Of a stretch of 55,891 nt of DNA, positions 43,370 to 55,017 are shown one piece after another. A model generated the notes under the pieces. The model did no database searches, was not told where the DNA came from, and saw only the letters and a program-made list of their open reading frames with translations. The number at the start of each line of letters is the position of its first letter. Position 1 is the first letter of the stretch. This DNA comes from Alphaproteobacteria bacterium (GTDB lineage: Bacteria; Pseudomonadota; Alphaproteobacteria; UBA8366; GCA-2717185): contig JBBDQU010000013.1 in NCBI GenBank assembly GCA_040905865.1, positions 1 through 55,891 on the forward strand, given 5' to 3'. Position numbers and translations under genes: made by a program.

Positions 43370-46300
43370 CAGTTCCCACTCTCGTCAAGCAGTGACAGGA
43401 CGCCGCGCACGGGGACTGACAGCCAGGCCGGTCGGTTCGCCGCTTCGTATCCGATTTCGTAGAACGCTTTCTGAAACATGAAGAGGAGTAACAATTCATC
43501 GCTTTTCGGAACTGTTGCCAGACCGACCGTCGCGTTGGAATAACCCTCGCGGAAGCGGGCGATCGACCGGTCACGCCAGGCTTTTGCAATCGAATCCGCT
43601 ACTTCCGACTGGCCGTGTCTTGATCGCGCGCGGTCGAGCGCGGCGAACGCCGCATAGTCGAAGCTGCGCAGCATGCCTGCGAGATCGCGCAACGGGGATG
43701 ACTTGACCCGGCGTTCATCCAGCTTGCGCCGCGGTTCGCCCTCGAAATCGATGATGTAGATGTCAGCCTGGCTGATCAGGATCTGACCCAGATGATAGTC
43801 GCCATGAATTCGCGACTTGTCGCCGCCCGGAACGCGGTCGCTAAAACTGCGGATCAGCGCTTCGATTTCATGTCGCCGTGACAGGAGCTGCTCAATTTCC
43901 TTTGTCCTTTCCATGGTCACCAGCCGGCGGAACGCATCGTCAATCTGCGTCAGCGTATCGGCGACCCAGTCAACGACATCGCGCTCGCTGACCGGCTCGG
44001 TGCCGAATGCCGGGTTATCCGTGGGCGCCGCCAGTGCGCGATGCAGCTCGCCGGTGCGTCTGCCGATAATATCGGACAGGTCGAGCGGATAGGGAAACTC
44101 TTCTTCGACCGCCTCGTCCAGTGCGGCGCCGGGTTCGTCCAGCATCCTGTCTTCGATCTCGCGTTCCAGCGCATCGACCATGGCTTTCCAGCCGTCGCCC
44201 TGATTAGGCACGAAGGCGAAACAGGCAGCGACCGTATACGGCTCCATGTCGGCGCGTGTCAGCGTCATTTCACCCAGGAACTCTGGCGTGTTGGCGAATT
44301 CCTGGGATTCGTTCAGGAAGCGCGCAACTTCGATGTCAGGCTGCCGGCCAGCCTGAAGGCGGCGGTAGATTTTGAGGATGCCCTTGTCGGCAAAGACAAT
44401 CGAGACATTGGATTGTTCGACGCCGAGCGCCCGGGTCTCGTCGACTTCCTCCAGATTCTCGAGGTTCGCCATACCCTCTGCCCGCAGTGTCATGCCGTCA
44501 GTTTCAAGCACTGTACGGTCGCGCATCGCACGGACTATCGCCTCGGCAAGGCGCGGACTGGTCGCGGCGTCCACTAACGCGCCAAGCCTGTTGGTGCGTC
44601 GCAATCGGGCCAGCGTCCCAGTGAGCGTAGGCGCATCGAATTGCAGATGTTCCTCACCCCACAGTGTGGCGAAGGGCATGAAATAGCTTTGTCGCCCGCT
44701 TTCAGTCGAAACCTCGACGATGGATAGCTGATATTCCGAGCTGATTTCCGGTCCGTTCAGCACTCGCGTCTGTCGAATGGTTTCACCCTTGGCGCCGAAC
44801 CAGCGCTGCAGCGGCAGGAATTCCGGCAGCACTTCCTGCTCCAACCGCCGCAATGCGTCGCCAGAAAGGACTGCACCGATCTCGGCGCTGCGGCAGGTGA
44901 GGGTCGCCAGTTCCGGCAACAACTCCGGCAACGGTTGATGCCAATCCGGCAGCGCAGCCGTTTCGGCCAGTTGGAACCAGTAGAAACCATATGGCGGCAA
45001 GGTCAGAAGATAGGGCAGATCGCCTATCGGAGGAAACGAGACTCCGCCTTCGAGTTCGACCGGCACCCGGCCCCGAAATTCCGACAGGTTCAGTTCCACC
45101 GCCTGCGCACTGCGGCTGACATTGAATACGCAGAGCACGATCTCCTCGTCATGGCTACGGGTATAAACCAGAACTTTCCGGTTGCGCGGATACAGAAAAT
45201 CTAGCCTGCCTCGTCCGAGAGCCTTCTGCCGTTTCCGGATCCGGATCATCCGTTTCATCCAGTTCAACAGCGATCCGGAACTCCAGCCTTGCGCTTCGAC
45301 ATTGACTGCCTCGTAACCGTAGACGGGGTCCTGGATGATCGGCAGATACAGTTCCTGAGGATTGGCGCGGGAGAATCCGCCATTGCGGTCGGCTGACCAT
45401 TGCATCGGCGTACGCACACCGTCGCGGTCTCCCAGGTAATAATTGTCACCCATGCCGAGTTCGTCACCGTAATATATAACCGGCGTGCCCGGCATCGAGA
45501 ACAGGAGCCCGTTCATCAGCTCGATCTTACGCCGATCGTTGCCGAGTAGCGGCGCGAGGCGGCGGCGGATACCCAGATTGATGCGCGCGCGGCGGTCCGA
45601 TGCGTAGAACGACCACATGTAGTCACGCTCCTTGTCGGTCACCATTTCGAGGGTCAGCTCGTCGTGGTTGCGCAGGAAGATTGCCCACTGGCAACTGTCG
45701 GGAATGTGGGGTGTCTGGCGCAGGATGTCGGTGACCGGATGCCGGTCCTCTTGCGCCAGGGCCATGTACATCCGCGGCATCAGCGGGAAATGGAACCCCA
45801 TGTGGCATTCATCGCCGTCGCCGAAATAGGTCCGCGTATCCTCTGGCCACTGATTGGCTTCGGCCAGTAGCACCCGGTCCGGATAATGCGCATCGAGCTC
45901 CGCACGGATCGTCTTCAGGACGCCATGCGTCTCAGGCAGGTTCTCGTTGTTTGTGCCTTCGCGTTCGACCAGATAGGGAATGGCATCCAGACGCATGCCA
46001 TCCACGCCCATGTCCAGCCAGAAATGCATGACGCGGAGTACTTCCTTCAGCACTGCCGGATTATCGAAGTTCAGATCCGGTTGGTGCGAATAGAAGCGGT
46101 GCCAGTAAAAGGCGCCCACTTCCGGGTCCCAGGTCCAATTGGATTTTTCGGTATCAAGGAATATTATCCTTGTATCGGCGAATTTTTCGTCAGTGTCGGA
46201 CCAGACATAAAAATCCCGTTCCGGACTGCCCGGCGGGGCTTCGCGGGCCCGCTGGAACCACGGGTGCAGGTCCGAGGTGTGATTGATCACCAGTTCGGTG

Positions 46301-46641
46301 ATCACCCGCAGGCCGCGGCTATGCGCCTCTGCGATGAATCGCTGGAAATCATCGATATCGCCATAGCTTTGGTTCACCGACTCATAGTCGGCGATGTCGT
46401 AGCCATCGTCACGCAACGGTGAAGGATAGAACGGCAGTAGCCAGATCGTATCGACGCCGAGTTCCTGAATATAATCCAGCCGCTCCATCAGCCCACGGAA
46501 GTCCCCGATACCGTCATTATTGGCGTCGCGGAACGCCTTGACGTGAAGCTGGTAGATTATCGCGTCCTTGTACCAATCGCTGTCGCTGCGATCGATCGTC
46601 GGGACGGCGACTGCCGCATGTAGGGATACGTTACTCGTCAT
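43369..46641 (-). CDS. treS: trehalose synthase-maltokinase fusion (TreS/Mak)
   Basis: A 1090-residue fusion. Residues ~1-550 are TreS (GH13), which interconverts trehalose and maltose: [16 protein letters not shown], nucleophile Asp219 ([10 protein letters not shown]), acid/base Glu261 ([11 protein letters not shown]) and FLRNHDELT near 323-330. Residues ~580-1090 are a maltokinase, making maltose-1-phosphate with [12 protein letters not shown], the catalytic loop HGDYHLGQ (Asp948) and metal-binding IIDFEGE (Asp965). Such TreS-Mak fusions are known in bacteria with the GlgE pathway. The start overlaps the glgE stop (ATGA at 46638-46641). The fusion would pass maltose directly to the kinase and then to GlgE. 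Confidence 0.93.
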   Translation of the reverse strand: MTSNVSLHAAVAVPTIDRSDSDWYKDAIIYQLHVKAFRDANNDGIGDFRGLMERLDYIQELGVDTIWLLPFYPSPLRDDGYDIADYESVNQSYGDIDDFQRFIAEAHSRGLRVITELVINHTSDLHPWFQRAREAPPGSPERDFYVWSDTDEKFADTRIIFLDTEKSNWTWDPEVGAFYWHRFYSHQPDLNFDNPAVLKEVLRVMHFWLDMGVDGMRLDAIPYLVEREGTNNENLPETHGVLKTIRAELDAHYPDRVLLAEANQWPEDTRTYFGDGDECHMGFHFPLMPRMYMALAQEDRHPVTDILRQTPHIPDSCQWAIFLRNHDELTLEMVTDKERDYMWSFYASDRRARINLGIRRRLAPLLGNDRRKIELMNGLLFSMPGTPVIYYGDELGMGDNYYLGDRDGVRTPMQWSADRNGGFSRANPQELYLPIIQDPVYGYEAVNVEAQGWSSGSLLNWMKRMIRIRKRQKALGRGRLDFLYPRNRKVLVYTRSHDEEIVLCVFNVSRSAQAVELNLSEFRGRVPVELEGGVSFPPIGDLPYLLTLPPYGFYWFQLAETAALPDWHQPLPELLPELATLTCRSAEIGAVLSGDALRRLEQEVLPEFLPLQRWFGAKGETIRQTRVLNGPEISSEYQLSIVEVSTESGRQSYFMPFATLWGEEHLQFDAPTLTGTLARLRRTNRLGALVDAATSPRLAEAIVRAMRDRTVLETDGMTLRAEGMANLENLEEVDETRALGVEQSNVSIVFADKGILKIYRRLQAGRQPDIEVARFLNESQEFANTPEFLGEMTLTRADMEPYTVAACFAFVPNQGDGWKAMVDALEREIEDRMLDEPGAALDEAVEEEFPYPLDLSDIIGRRTGELHRALAAPTDNPAFGTEPVSERDVVDWVADTLTQIDDAFRRLVTMERTKEIEQLLSRRHEIEALIRSFSDRVPGGDKSRIHGDYHLGQILISQADIYIIDFEGEPRRKLDERRVKSSPLRDLAGMLRSFDYAAFAALDRARSRHGQSEVADSIAKAWRDRSIARFREGYSNATVGLATVPKSDELLLLFMFQKAFYEIGYEAANRPAWLSVPVRGVLSLLDESGN

Positions 46642-48719
46642 TCCGTCTCCGGATCGTGCAAGGCAGCCGGATTATGCAAAGCCCAGATTGCGTAGGGACG
46701 GTCGTCGGGTGTCAGCCAGACATGCTGTATCTTGCCGTCCCACCGGAATTTATCTCCCGTGACCAGATCGGTCCCCTCGATGGAGCCTTCATCCGGCAGA
46801 TCGAATTCCCAAAGCGGGACCTCAATGGCCGCGCCCTGTGGATTCGCCGGATCAAGGTTGACAGCGAACATGACGAAGTCCGACTGGTCCGGCGTGAACT
46901 TCGCGTAGTAGAGGATGTGATCGTTCCAGGCGTTGTAGAACTTCAGCCCCGAAAACTGCTGCAGGGCAGGGTGCCGGTTTCGAAGCGCGTTGATCAGGCG
47001 GATGTCGTCCTTGATATGACCGGGCCGGTCGAAATCCCAGACGCGAAGCTGGTATTTCTCGCTATCCAGATATTCTTCCTTGCCTGGAATCGGCGTCGCC
47101 TCGCAGATCTCGAAGCCGTTATACATGCCATAATTCGAGGACAATGAAGCCGCGAGGATCAGGCGCACCCGGTGCCCCGCCCGACCGCCGGTCTGCAGGT
47201 GGTAGGGATTGATATCCGGCGTATTCACGAAGAAGTTCGGCCGCATGACATAGGGCACGTCGCCGGTCGTCAACTCCGTGAGGTATTCGGCCAGTTCCTG
47301 CTTGTCGTCGCGCCATGTGAAATAGCTATACGACTGGGTGAAGCCAACCTTGGCGAGACGCTTCATCATCTTCGGTCGCGTAAAGGCCTCGGCAAGAAAG
47401 ATGGCGTCCGGGTGTTTCGCCTGCACCTCTGCGATCATCCATTCCCAGAACGGCAGCGGCTTTGTGTGCGGGTTGTCGACCCGAAAAATCTTGACGCCAT
47501 GCCCGATCCAGAACAGGACGATGTCGCGTAGCGCCTCCCACAACGAGGGAATAGCGTCGCCGTAAAAATGGACGTTAACGATGTCCTCGTATTTCTTCGG
47601 CGGGTTCTCGGCGAACCTGATGGTGCCGTCTGTCCGCCAATCGAACCATTCCGGATGCTGCGCAATCCATGGGTGATCGGGCGAGCACTGGATCGCAAAA
47701 TCGAGCGCCACTTCGAGACTGTGCGACTTCGCGGCCTCGACCAGTTTCTCAAAATCATCGAAGTTTCCCAAATCCGGGTGAATTGCATCGTGCCCGCCTT
47801 CGTTCGAACCGATTGCGTAGGGCGATCCGGGATCGTCGGGCGCGGCAGTCAGGGAATTGTTTCGTCCCTTGCGGTTCGTCTTGCCGATGGGATGGATCGG
47901 CGGAAAATAGAGCACGTTGAAGCCGAGGTCTCTGATATAGGGCAGTCGCTCGATCACATCGTCGAAGGTACCGTGACGTTCGGCGTCAAACGACATGGAG
48001 CGCGGCATCAATTCATACCAGGCAGAGAACAGCGCCCGTTCCCGGTCAACCCAGACCGGAAGCGGTTCCGGCAGGGAGGAAAGATCGGTCCGCGACACAA
48101 CGCGTCGCATCAGCTCCGTTGTTTTGCCGGTCATCAGGAGGCTGAAGAGTTCACCTTCCGACTCCGTCCCATTCAGCTTTGCGGAAAGTGTCTTTAACTT
48201 CGCCCTGTCTGTCCGGGTCGGATTTTTCGCCTCTTCGATTGTGCGCATGACCAACATACGGCCTTCCGTCAGTTCGACGCCGATAGGCACGCCAGCAGCG
48301 TGTTTCGTTGCGACTTCGGCCTGCCAGGAGGCGAACTCGTCGCGCCAGGCCATGATGGTAAACTCGTGCGGACCCACCTCATCGAAGTTCTCCGTCCCGC
48401 GCCAGCGGTCGTTTTCCAACAACTGCATGGGTGTTTCGCGCCAGTTCCTGGCGCCGCGCCGTCGCGTCAGGACAGCCGCGTCAATTTTGTCGTGCCCGTC
48501 GCAGAATATGTCAGCCTCGACAACGAAAAGATGCCCCGCAACGGCTTTGGCCGCGAACCTTCCGTTGTCGACGGACGGCGAAACAGCTTCAATGACAATG
48601 CGATTCTCGGCCAGTTGCAGAAGGCGCGCCCTTGCGGCTCGTGTATTTGCACTTTTACCGCCTGTGGCTTCCGCCATGCGCCGGTCTGTCCGGGTCACGA
48701 TACTCCCCTCGATTTTCAT
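46638..48719 (-). CDS. glgE: maltosyltransferase GlgE (alpha-1,4-glucan:maltose-1-phosphate)
   Basis: A 693-residue GH13 (GlgE subfamily) enzyme that adds maltosyl units from maltose-1-phosphate to alpha-1,4-glucan. The N-terminal beta domain and helical insertion are present. The GlgE signature FRVDNPHTKPLPFWEW has the nucleophile Asp415; Glu444 lies in FLAEAFTRPKMM. The N-terminus starts MKIEGSIVTRTDRRM and is followed by an Arg/Ala-rich lead. It is the first gene of the seven-gene unit and overlaps treS/mak. The upstream 289 nt to the tRNA gene should hold the operon promoter. Confidence 0.93.
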   Translation of the reverse strand: MKIEGSIVTRTDRRMAEATGGKSANTRAARARLLQLAENRIVIEAVSPSVDNGRFAAKAVAGHLFVVEADIFCDGHDKIDAAVLTRRRGARNWRETPMQLLENDRWRGTENFDEVGPHEFTIMAWRDEFASWQAEVATKHAAGVPIGVELTEGRMLVMRTIEEAKNPTRTDRAKLKTLSAKLNGTESEGELFSLLMTGKTTELMRRVVSRTDLSSLPEPLPVWVDRERALFSAWYELMPRSMSFDAERHGTFDDVIERLPYIRDLGFNVLYFPPIHPIGKTNRKGRNNSLTAAPDDPGSPYAIGSNEGGHDAIHPDLGNFDDFEKLVEAAKSHSLEVALDFAIQCSPDHPWIAQHPEWFDWRTDGTIRFAENPPKKYEDIVNVHFYGDAIPSLWEALRDIVLFWIGHGVKIFRVDNPHTKPLPFWEWMIAEVQAKHPDAIFLAEAFTRPKMMKRLAKVGFTQSYSYFTWRDDKQELAEYLTELTTGDVPYVMRPNFFVNTPDINPYHLQTGGRAGHRVRLILAASLSSNYGMYNGFEICEATPIPGKEEYLDSEKYQLRVWDFDRPGHIKDDIRLINALRNRHPALQQFSGLKFYNAWNDHILYYAKFTPDQSDFVMFAVNLDPANPQGAAIEVPLWEFDLPDEGSIEGTDLVTGDKFRWDGKIQHVWLTPDDRPYAIWALHNPAALHDPETE

Positions 48720-48757
48720 CGGCAGTTCGGTTTCGACACATCGACGTTATCGATCAT

Positions 48758-48786
48758 TCAAATAAAATAACGTGCGAAACAGTCAA
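48758..48786 (-). promoter_or_regulatory. candidate promoter of the glgE operon
   Basis: On the minus strand TTGACT (48786-48781) stands 17 nt ahead of ATTTGA (48763-48758), inside an AT-rich stretch unlike its surroundings, about 40 nt upstream of the glgE ATG. The -35 is good and the -10 is poor. No other strong box was seen in 48720-49008. Confidence 0.35.
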
Positions 48787-49008
48787 TGGTTCCATTGCGC
48801 GTCGCGCATTCACCCGTCCGGTGATCGCGCCCGTCAGTCGGGGCGGGGCGCGACGATTCAGTTTAAGAGTGGACCATGGTTCGATGGTGTCGCGCTGCTG
48901 CGATAGACCCGGCCTGTCACGATGAACTGCCGAATTCCCTTGATTGGCCGCTTAATGTCATGATGTCATGGCGCGCCACAAAAATATCAAGCAAACCATT
49001 GAAATCGT

Positions 49009-49082
49009 TGGCTGGGGACGGAGGGCTCGAACCTCCAATACCTGATTCAGAGTCAGGCGTGATACCATTTCACCAGTCCCCA
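49009..49082 (-). tRNA. tRNA-Gln (anticodon CTG)
   Basis: On the minus strand the cloverleaf is complete. The acceptor stem TGGGGAC pairs with GTCCCCA. The D arm is GTGAAATGGTATCAC. The anticodon arm CCTGA-CTCTGAA-TCAGG has anticodon CTG (loop positions 34-36), reading CAG. The T arm is GGAGGTTCGAGCCCTCC, followed by discriminator G and an encoded CCA. It lies between the glgE promoter region and the ppx/gppA gene. TG at the 5' end with U1-A72 pairing is usual for glutamine tRNA. Confidence 0.95.
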
Positions 49083-49195
49083 CCGACGCGGCCGACCCTG
49101 CGACGGGGGCAGAAGGCGCGCTTGTTATCACATCGGATCGGGTTTGTGTAGCGTTTCGCCAGACGAACGTCGTTTTTCATGGCCGGAATTCGCAT

Positions 49196-49270
49196 TTCTT
49201 CGCTTCGCAATTGCGTGACATTCAGGTTACGATTCTTCGCTTCGCAATTGCGTGACATTCAGGTTACGAT
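49196..49270. repeat. perfect 37-bp tandem duplication near tRNA-Gln
   Basis: The segment starting TTCTTCGCTTCGCAATTGCG at 49196 is repeated base for base starting at 49233, with copies ending at about 49233 and 49270. Each copy contains the palindrome GCAATTGC and ends CAGGTTACGAT. The duplication lies 80-154 nt before the ppx/gppA start, so it may sit in its promoter or leader. A fresh duplication event is also possible. No protein motif was recognised in either strand here. Confidence 0.85.
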
Positions 49271-49349
49271 ATGTTTACACAGGGAATACGGGCAGGCAGG
49301 TATCTTTTATCGGGAAAGGGCATGACGATGGTAAGGGCGTCGGAAAGCG

Positions 49350-50426
49350 ATGGCGATTTACGTCAATCCGCGACGGCACGGTAGGGAGCGGCAGATTCCC
49401 GGGCGCCCGGATTTTGACGGTCGGGAGATGCATGTCTATGCGGCCATCGATCTGGGCACAAATAACTGCCGCCTGCTTGTAGCCCATCCTACCGAGGATA
49501 ATTTCCGCGTCGTTGACGCCTTTTCGCGGATTGTCAGGCTCGGCGAAGGATTGAGCGATTCCGGTGTGTTGTCAGAAGAAGCGATGGCGCGCGCCATCGG
49601 CGCATTGCGGATCTGTGCATCGAAAATGCGCCGCCGCAGGGTCGACCGGGCGCGGCTGATCGCGACGGATGCGTGCCGGCGGGCTTCGAACTGTCCGGAG
49701 TTCCTTGATCGTGTCGAATCGGAAACCGGATTGCGGATCGAGACGATTTCGTGTCAGGAAGAGGCGCGGCTCGCGATGCTGGGCTGTGCGCCGCTGTTCG
49801 ATGATGAAAAGCGCCGGGCGCTGGTCTTCGATATCGGCGGTGGCAGTACGGAAGTGACGGTTGCAGACACGAAGGCATGCAAGAATTCGGACTGCCGCAA
49901 TGAATCGGGCGCCACGAACTGGATTTCGCTGCCTTTTGGCGTGGTCGGTCTGAGCGAACGCTACGGCGATGCCGCGATGACCCGGGAATGCTACGTGGCG
50001 ATGATCGACGATGTCGACCGGGAACTGGCGCCGTTCTGCGCCCGTAACGATATATCCGGGTCAGTGCGCCGGGGGGAACTGCAGATGCTGGGTGCGTCAG
50101 GAACGGTAACGACGCTGACCGGCGTTTCGATGAAACTGGCGCGCTACGACCGTGGACTGGTCGACGGCGCCTTTCTGGAATTCGATGAAATCCTCAAGAT
50201 CAGCGACGAATTGCGCGGTATGAACTGCGCCGAACGCGCCGCTCATCCCTGCATCGGCTCCGACCGGGCGGATCTTGTCGTCGCGGGCTGCGCCATCCTC
50301 GAAGCCATGTGCCGGCGCTGGCCTGTGGGCCGGTTGCGTGTCGCCGACCGGGGCCTGCGCGAGGGTATCCTGCTCGACCTGATGAATGCGGCCGAACGGG
50401 AAGGGCAACCCATTGGCCGATCGTAA
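49350..50426 (+). CDS. Ppx/GppA family phosphatase
   Basis: A 358-residue Ppx/GppA phosphatase of the ASKHA fold, acting on polyphosphate ends or on pppGpp. The phosphate-1 motif AAIDLGTNNCRLLVA lies near residues 30-44, the catalytic Glu region SCQEEARLAMLG, and VFDIGGGSTEVTV the second nucleotide motif. The N-terminal Arg-rich stretch (residues 1-26) is common in alphaproteobacterial members. An ATG at 49428 (MHVYAAIDLG) is a possible shorter start. The C-terminal helical domain of long Ppx enzymes is absent, which fits the short GppA-like form. rlmE overlaps its end by 41 nt. Confidence 0.9.
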   Translation: MAIYVNPRRHGRERQIPGRPDFDGREMHVYAAIDLGTNNCRLLVAHPTEDNFRVVDAFSRIVRLGEGLSDSGVLSEEAMARAIGALRICASKMRRRRVDRARLIATDACRRASNCPEFLDRVESETGLRIETISCQEEARLAMLGCAPLFDDEKRRALVFDIGGGSTEVTVADTKACKNSDCRNESGATNWISLPFGVVGLSERYGDAAMTRECYVAMIDDVDRELAPFCARNDISGSVRRGELQMLGASGTVTTLTGVSMKLARYDRGLVDGAFLEFDEILKISDELRGMNCAERAAHPCIGSDRADLVVAGCAILEAMCRRWPVGRLRVADRGLREGILLDLMNAAEREGQPIGRS

Positions 50427-51147
50427 GGGCGGAAAGGGTGGCCGTCGCGACGTATCTGTCAGCCGCGATGAGACGGTTCGGTTGCGTCCGGGCAAGGGGC
50501 GCAAGGTCTCGTCCCGGCGCTGGCTTGAGCGGCAGCTGAACGATCCCTATGTGGCCGAAGCCCGGCGGCAGGGCTATCGCAGCCGGGCGGCGTTCAAGCT
50601 GCTGGAACTCGACGAAAAATACCGGCTGCTGAAGAAAGGCGCGCGCGTGGTCGATCTGGGCGCGGCGCCCGGCGGCTGGACCATGGTGGCGCTGGAGAAG
50701 GTTGGATCCTCGGGAAAGGTCGTCGGCATCGATATCACGCCGATCGACCCGATCAGCGGCGCCGTTATTCTTGAAGGGGACATGCACGACGCAGGTACCG
50801 CCGAACGGCTCGTTCGCGCACTTGGCGGTCCGGCGGATGTGGTCCTGTCGGATATGGCGGCGTCCGCCAGCGGCCACACGGCGACGGATCATCTGCGGAT
50901 CATCGGGCTGGCCGAAGCGGCGCTGGATTTCGCCGAGGATGTCCTGACGCCCGGCGGCGCCTTCGTGGCCAAGGTGCTGCAGGGCGGCACGGAGCACGGG
51001 TTGCTGAGCCGCCTGAAACGCGCGTTCCGGCGGGTGGCGCACGCCAAGCCCCCCGCCAGCCGCAAGGAATCGGCGGAGATGTATGTCGTGGCGATCGGGT
51101 ATCGGGGTACGCCCGCATTCTCCGCTTGCGACAAAAAACCACAATAA
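50386..51147 (+). CDS. rlmE: 23S rRNA 2'-O-methyltransferase RlmE (FtsJ/RrmJ)
   Basis: A 253-residue AdoMet-dependent methyltransferase that modifies U2552 of 23S rRNA in the 50S subunit. The core SRAAFKLLELDEKYRLLKKG is followed by motif I VVDLGAAPGGWTMVAL. The remaining RlmE set (Lys in AAFK, Asp in LSDMAAS, Lys in FVAKVLQGG, Glu in SRKESAEMYVV) is visible. The N-terminal Lys/Arg/Gly-rich extension (residues 1-45) is typical of alphaproteobacteria. Two starts are possible, the ATG at 50386 or TTG at 50413. It is translationally linked to ppx/gppA, a known neighbour. Confidence 0.93.
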   Translation: MRPNGKGNPLADRKGGKGGRRDVSVSRDETVRLRPGKGRKVSSRRWLERQLNDPYVAEARRQGYRSRAAFKLLELDEKYRLLKKGARVVDLGAAPGGWTMVALEKVGSSGKVVGIDITPIDPISGAVILEGDMHDAGTAERLVRALGGPADVVLSDMAASASGHTATDHLRIIGLAEAALDFAEDVLTPGGAFVAKVLQGGTEHGLLSRLKRAFRRVAHAKPPASRKESAEMYVVAIGYRGTPAFSACDKKPQ

Positions 51148-51170
51148 TTGCAGTTCCAGAGCCAGAATGT

Positions 51171-51212
51171 GACCGCAGTGTGCCCGAAACGGGCATTCAC
51201 GACCGCAGTGTG
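51171..51212 (+). promoter_or_regulatory. repeat-flanked hairpin upstream of guaB
   Basis: The 12-mer GACCGCAGTGTG occurs at 51171-51182 and again at 51201-51212, 30 nt apart. Between them TGCCCGAAACGGGCA (51181-51195) forms a perfect 6-bp stem with a 3-nt loop. No U-run follows, so it is not an obvious terminator of rlmE. The direct repeats suggest a regulator site for guaB, which is commonly controlled by purine supply; the binding factor is unknown. Confidence 0.4.
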
Positions 51213-51242
51213 TGCATTTTGTGGATAAATACGAGATAAATA

Positions 51243-53339
<2,097 letters not shown>

Positions 53340-53343
<4 letters not shown>

Positions 53344-54890
53344 CCGACCGTATCCTGATCATCGATTTCGGCAGCCAGGTGACTCAACTGATCGCGCGTC
53401 GCGTGCGGGAAAATGGCGTTTACTGTGAAATTCATCCCTTCAACCGCGTGGATGCGGAAAGTCTCGCGGCATTCGGGCCAAAAGCGATCATTCTGTCCGG
53501 TGGCCCCGCCAGCGTGACCGCGCCGGGCGCGCCGCGCGCGCCGGACGTGGTCTTCGAGTGCGGATTGCCGGTGCTGGGGATCTGCTATGGCCAGCAGCTG
53601 ATATGCGCGCAACTGGGTGGCCATGTGGAACCGTCCAGCCACCAGGAATTCGGCCGGGCGTTCATGCAGGTCCAGCAGGATTGCGCGCTGTTTCACGGTT
53701 TATGGGATGTCGGCGCGCGCGAACAGGTCTGGATGAGCCATGGCGACCGCGTGACGGCATTGCCGGAAGGCTTCGTCTCGGTCGGCACCAGCGATGGCGC
53801 GCCGTTTGCGGCCATTGCGGACGACGCGCGGCATTATTACGGCGTGCAGTTCCACCCCGAAGTCGTGCATACGCCGCAGGGCGGGCGGCTGTTGCGGAAT
53901 TTCACCCATCAAATCGCCGGCTGCGGCGGCGACTGGACGATGCAGGCGTTTCGCGCGCAGGCGGTGGAACGCATCCGCGAGCAGGTCGGCGACGGCCGCG
54001 TGATCTGCGGCCTTTCAGGAGGCGTCGATTCCTCCGTGGCGGCGGTCCTGATCCATGAGGCCATAGGCGAAAAACTGACCTGTATCTTCGTCGATCACGG
54101 TTTGTTGCGGATGGGCGAGGCCGAACAGGTCGTTACCCTGTTCGGCGACCACTATAATATCCCGCTGGTGCATCGTAATGTCGCGCCGCTGTTTCTCGAT
54201 GCGCTGGAAGGGGTGTCGGATCCGGAGGAAAAGCGCCGCATTATCGGCGGGCTGTTCGTCCAGGTGTTCGAAGAAGAGGCTCTCAAAACCGACGATGCGC
54301 GGTTTCTGGCGCAGGGCACGCTCTATCCGGATGTCATCGAATCCGTCTCCGTCATCGGCGGGCCGAGCGTGACGATCAAGTCGCACCACAATGTCGGGGG
54401 ATTGCCCGAACGGATGAAGCTGGCGCTGGTCGAACCGCTGCGCGACCTGTTCAAGGATGAGGTCCGCAACCTGGGCCGCGAACTGGGTCTGCCGGAATCC
54501 CTGGTTGGCCGTCATCCGTTTCCGGGGCCGGGGCTCGCGATCCGGCTTCCGGGCGGCATTACCCGGGAGAAGCTCGAAATTCTGCGCCAGGCCGATGCGG
54601 TGTATCTGGAGGAAATCCGGAATGCCGGGCTTTATGACGCCATCTGGCAGGCCTTCGCGGTGCTGCTGCCCGTGCGCACCGTCGGGGTGATGGGCGACAG
54701 CAGGACCTACGAATATGTCTGCGCGTTGCGGGCGGTGACGTCCAGCGACGGCATGACGGCGGATTCTTACCCGTTCGACCACGCGTTCATCGCAGCGGTC
54801 GCAACCCGGATCATCAATGAAGTGCGCGGAATCAACCGCGTGGTCTATGACGTGACGTCGAAGCCGCCCGGCACCATCGAGTGGGAGTGA
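53340..54890 (+). CDS. guaA: GMP synthase (glutamine-hydrolysing) GuaA
   Basis: A 516-residue bifunctional enzyme making GMP from XMP, glutamine and ATP. The glutamine amidotransferase domain (1-200) has the nucleophile Cys in LGICYGQQL and the His-Glu in [10 protein letters not shown]. The ATP-pyrophosphatase domain has the P-loop [10 protein letters not shown] near 223-232. The C-terminal dimerisation domain has [12 protein letters not shown]-like sequence and ends TIEWE. The start overlaps the GNAT gene. With guaB it completes GMP synthesis from IMP. Confidence 0.95.
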
Positions 54891-54931
54891 GGGAGAGTAT
54901 TCTGGCGTGGTAGCGGATAGTGTGGGATGCC

Positions 54932-54953
54932 TCGTTCGATATTTTCCGAACGA
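54932..54953. other. inverted repeat after guaA
   Basis: TCGTTCG (54932-54938) pairs with CGAACGA (54947-54953) around an 8-nt loop. A run of five T follows about 25 nt later, so it is a weak candidate for a guaA terminator or for a bidirectional end with the convergent HxlR gene. It is the only structure seen in the 127-nt gap 54891-55017. Confidence 0.4.
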
Positions 54954-55017
54954 ACGATGTCGATAGTTCTCGGCTTTTTCTCTCGCCGTTGTCAAAATTT
55001 CGGTAAGCTACTCCTTG

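Noticed and set aside
49196-49270. CRISPR array reading of the 37-bp direct repeats
   Set aside because: The two copies abut with no spacer and no cas gene is nearby, so it is a tandem duplication, not a CRISPR array.
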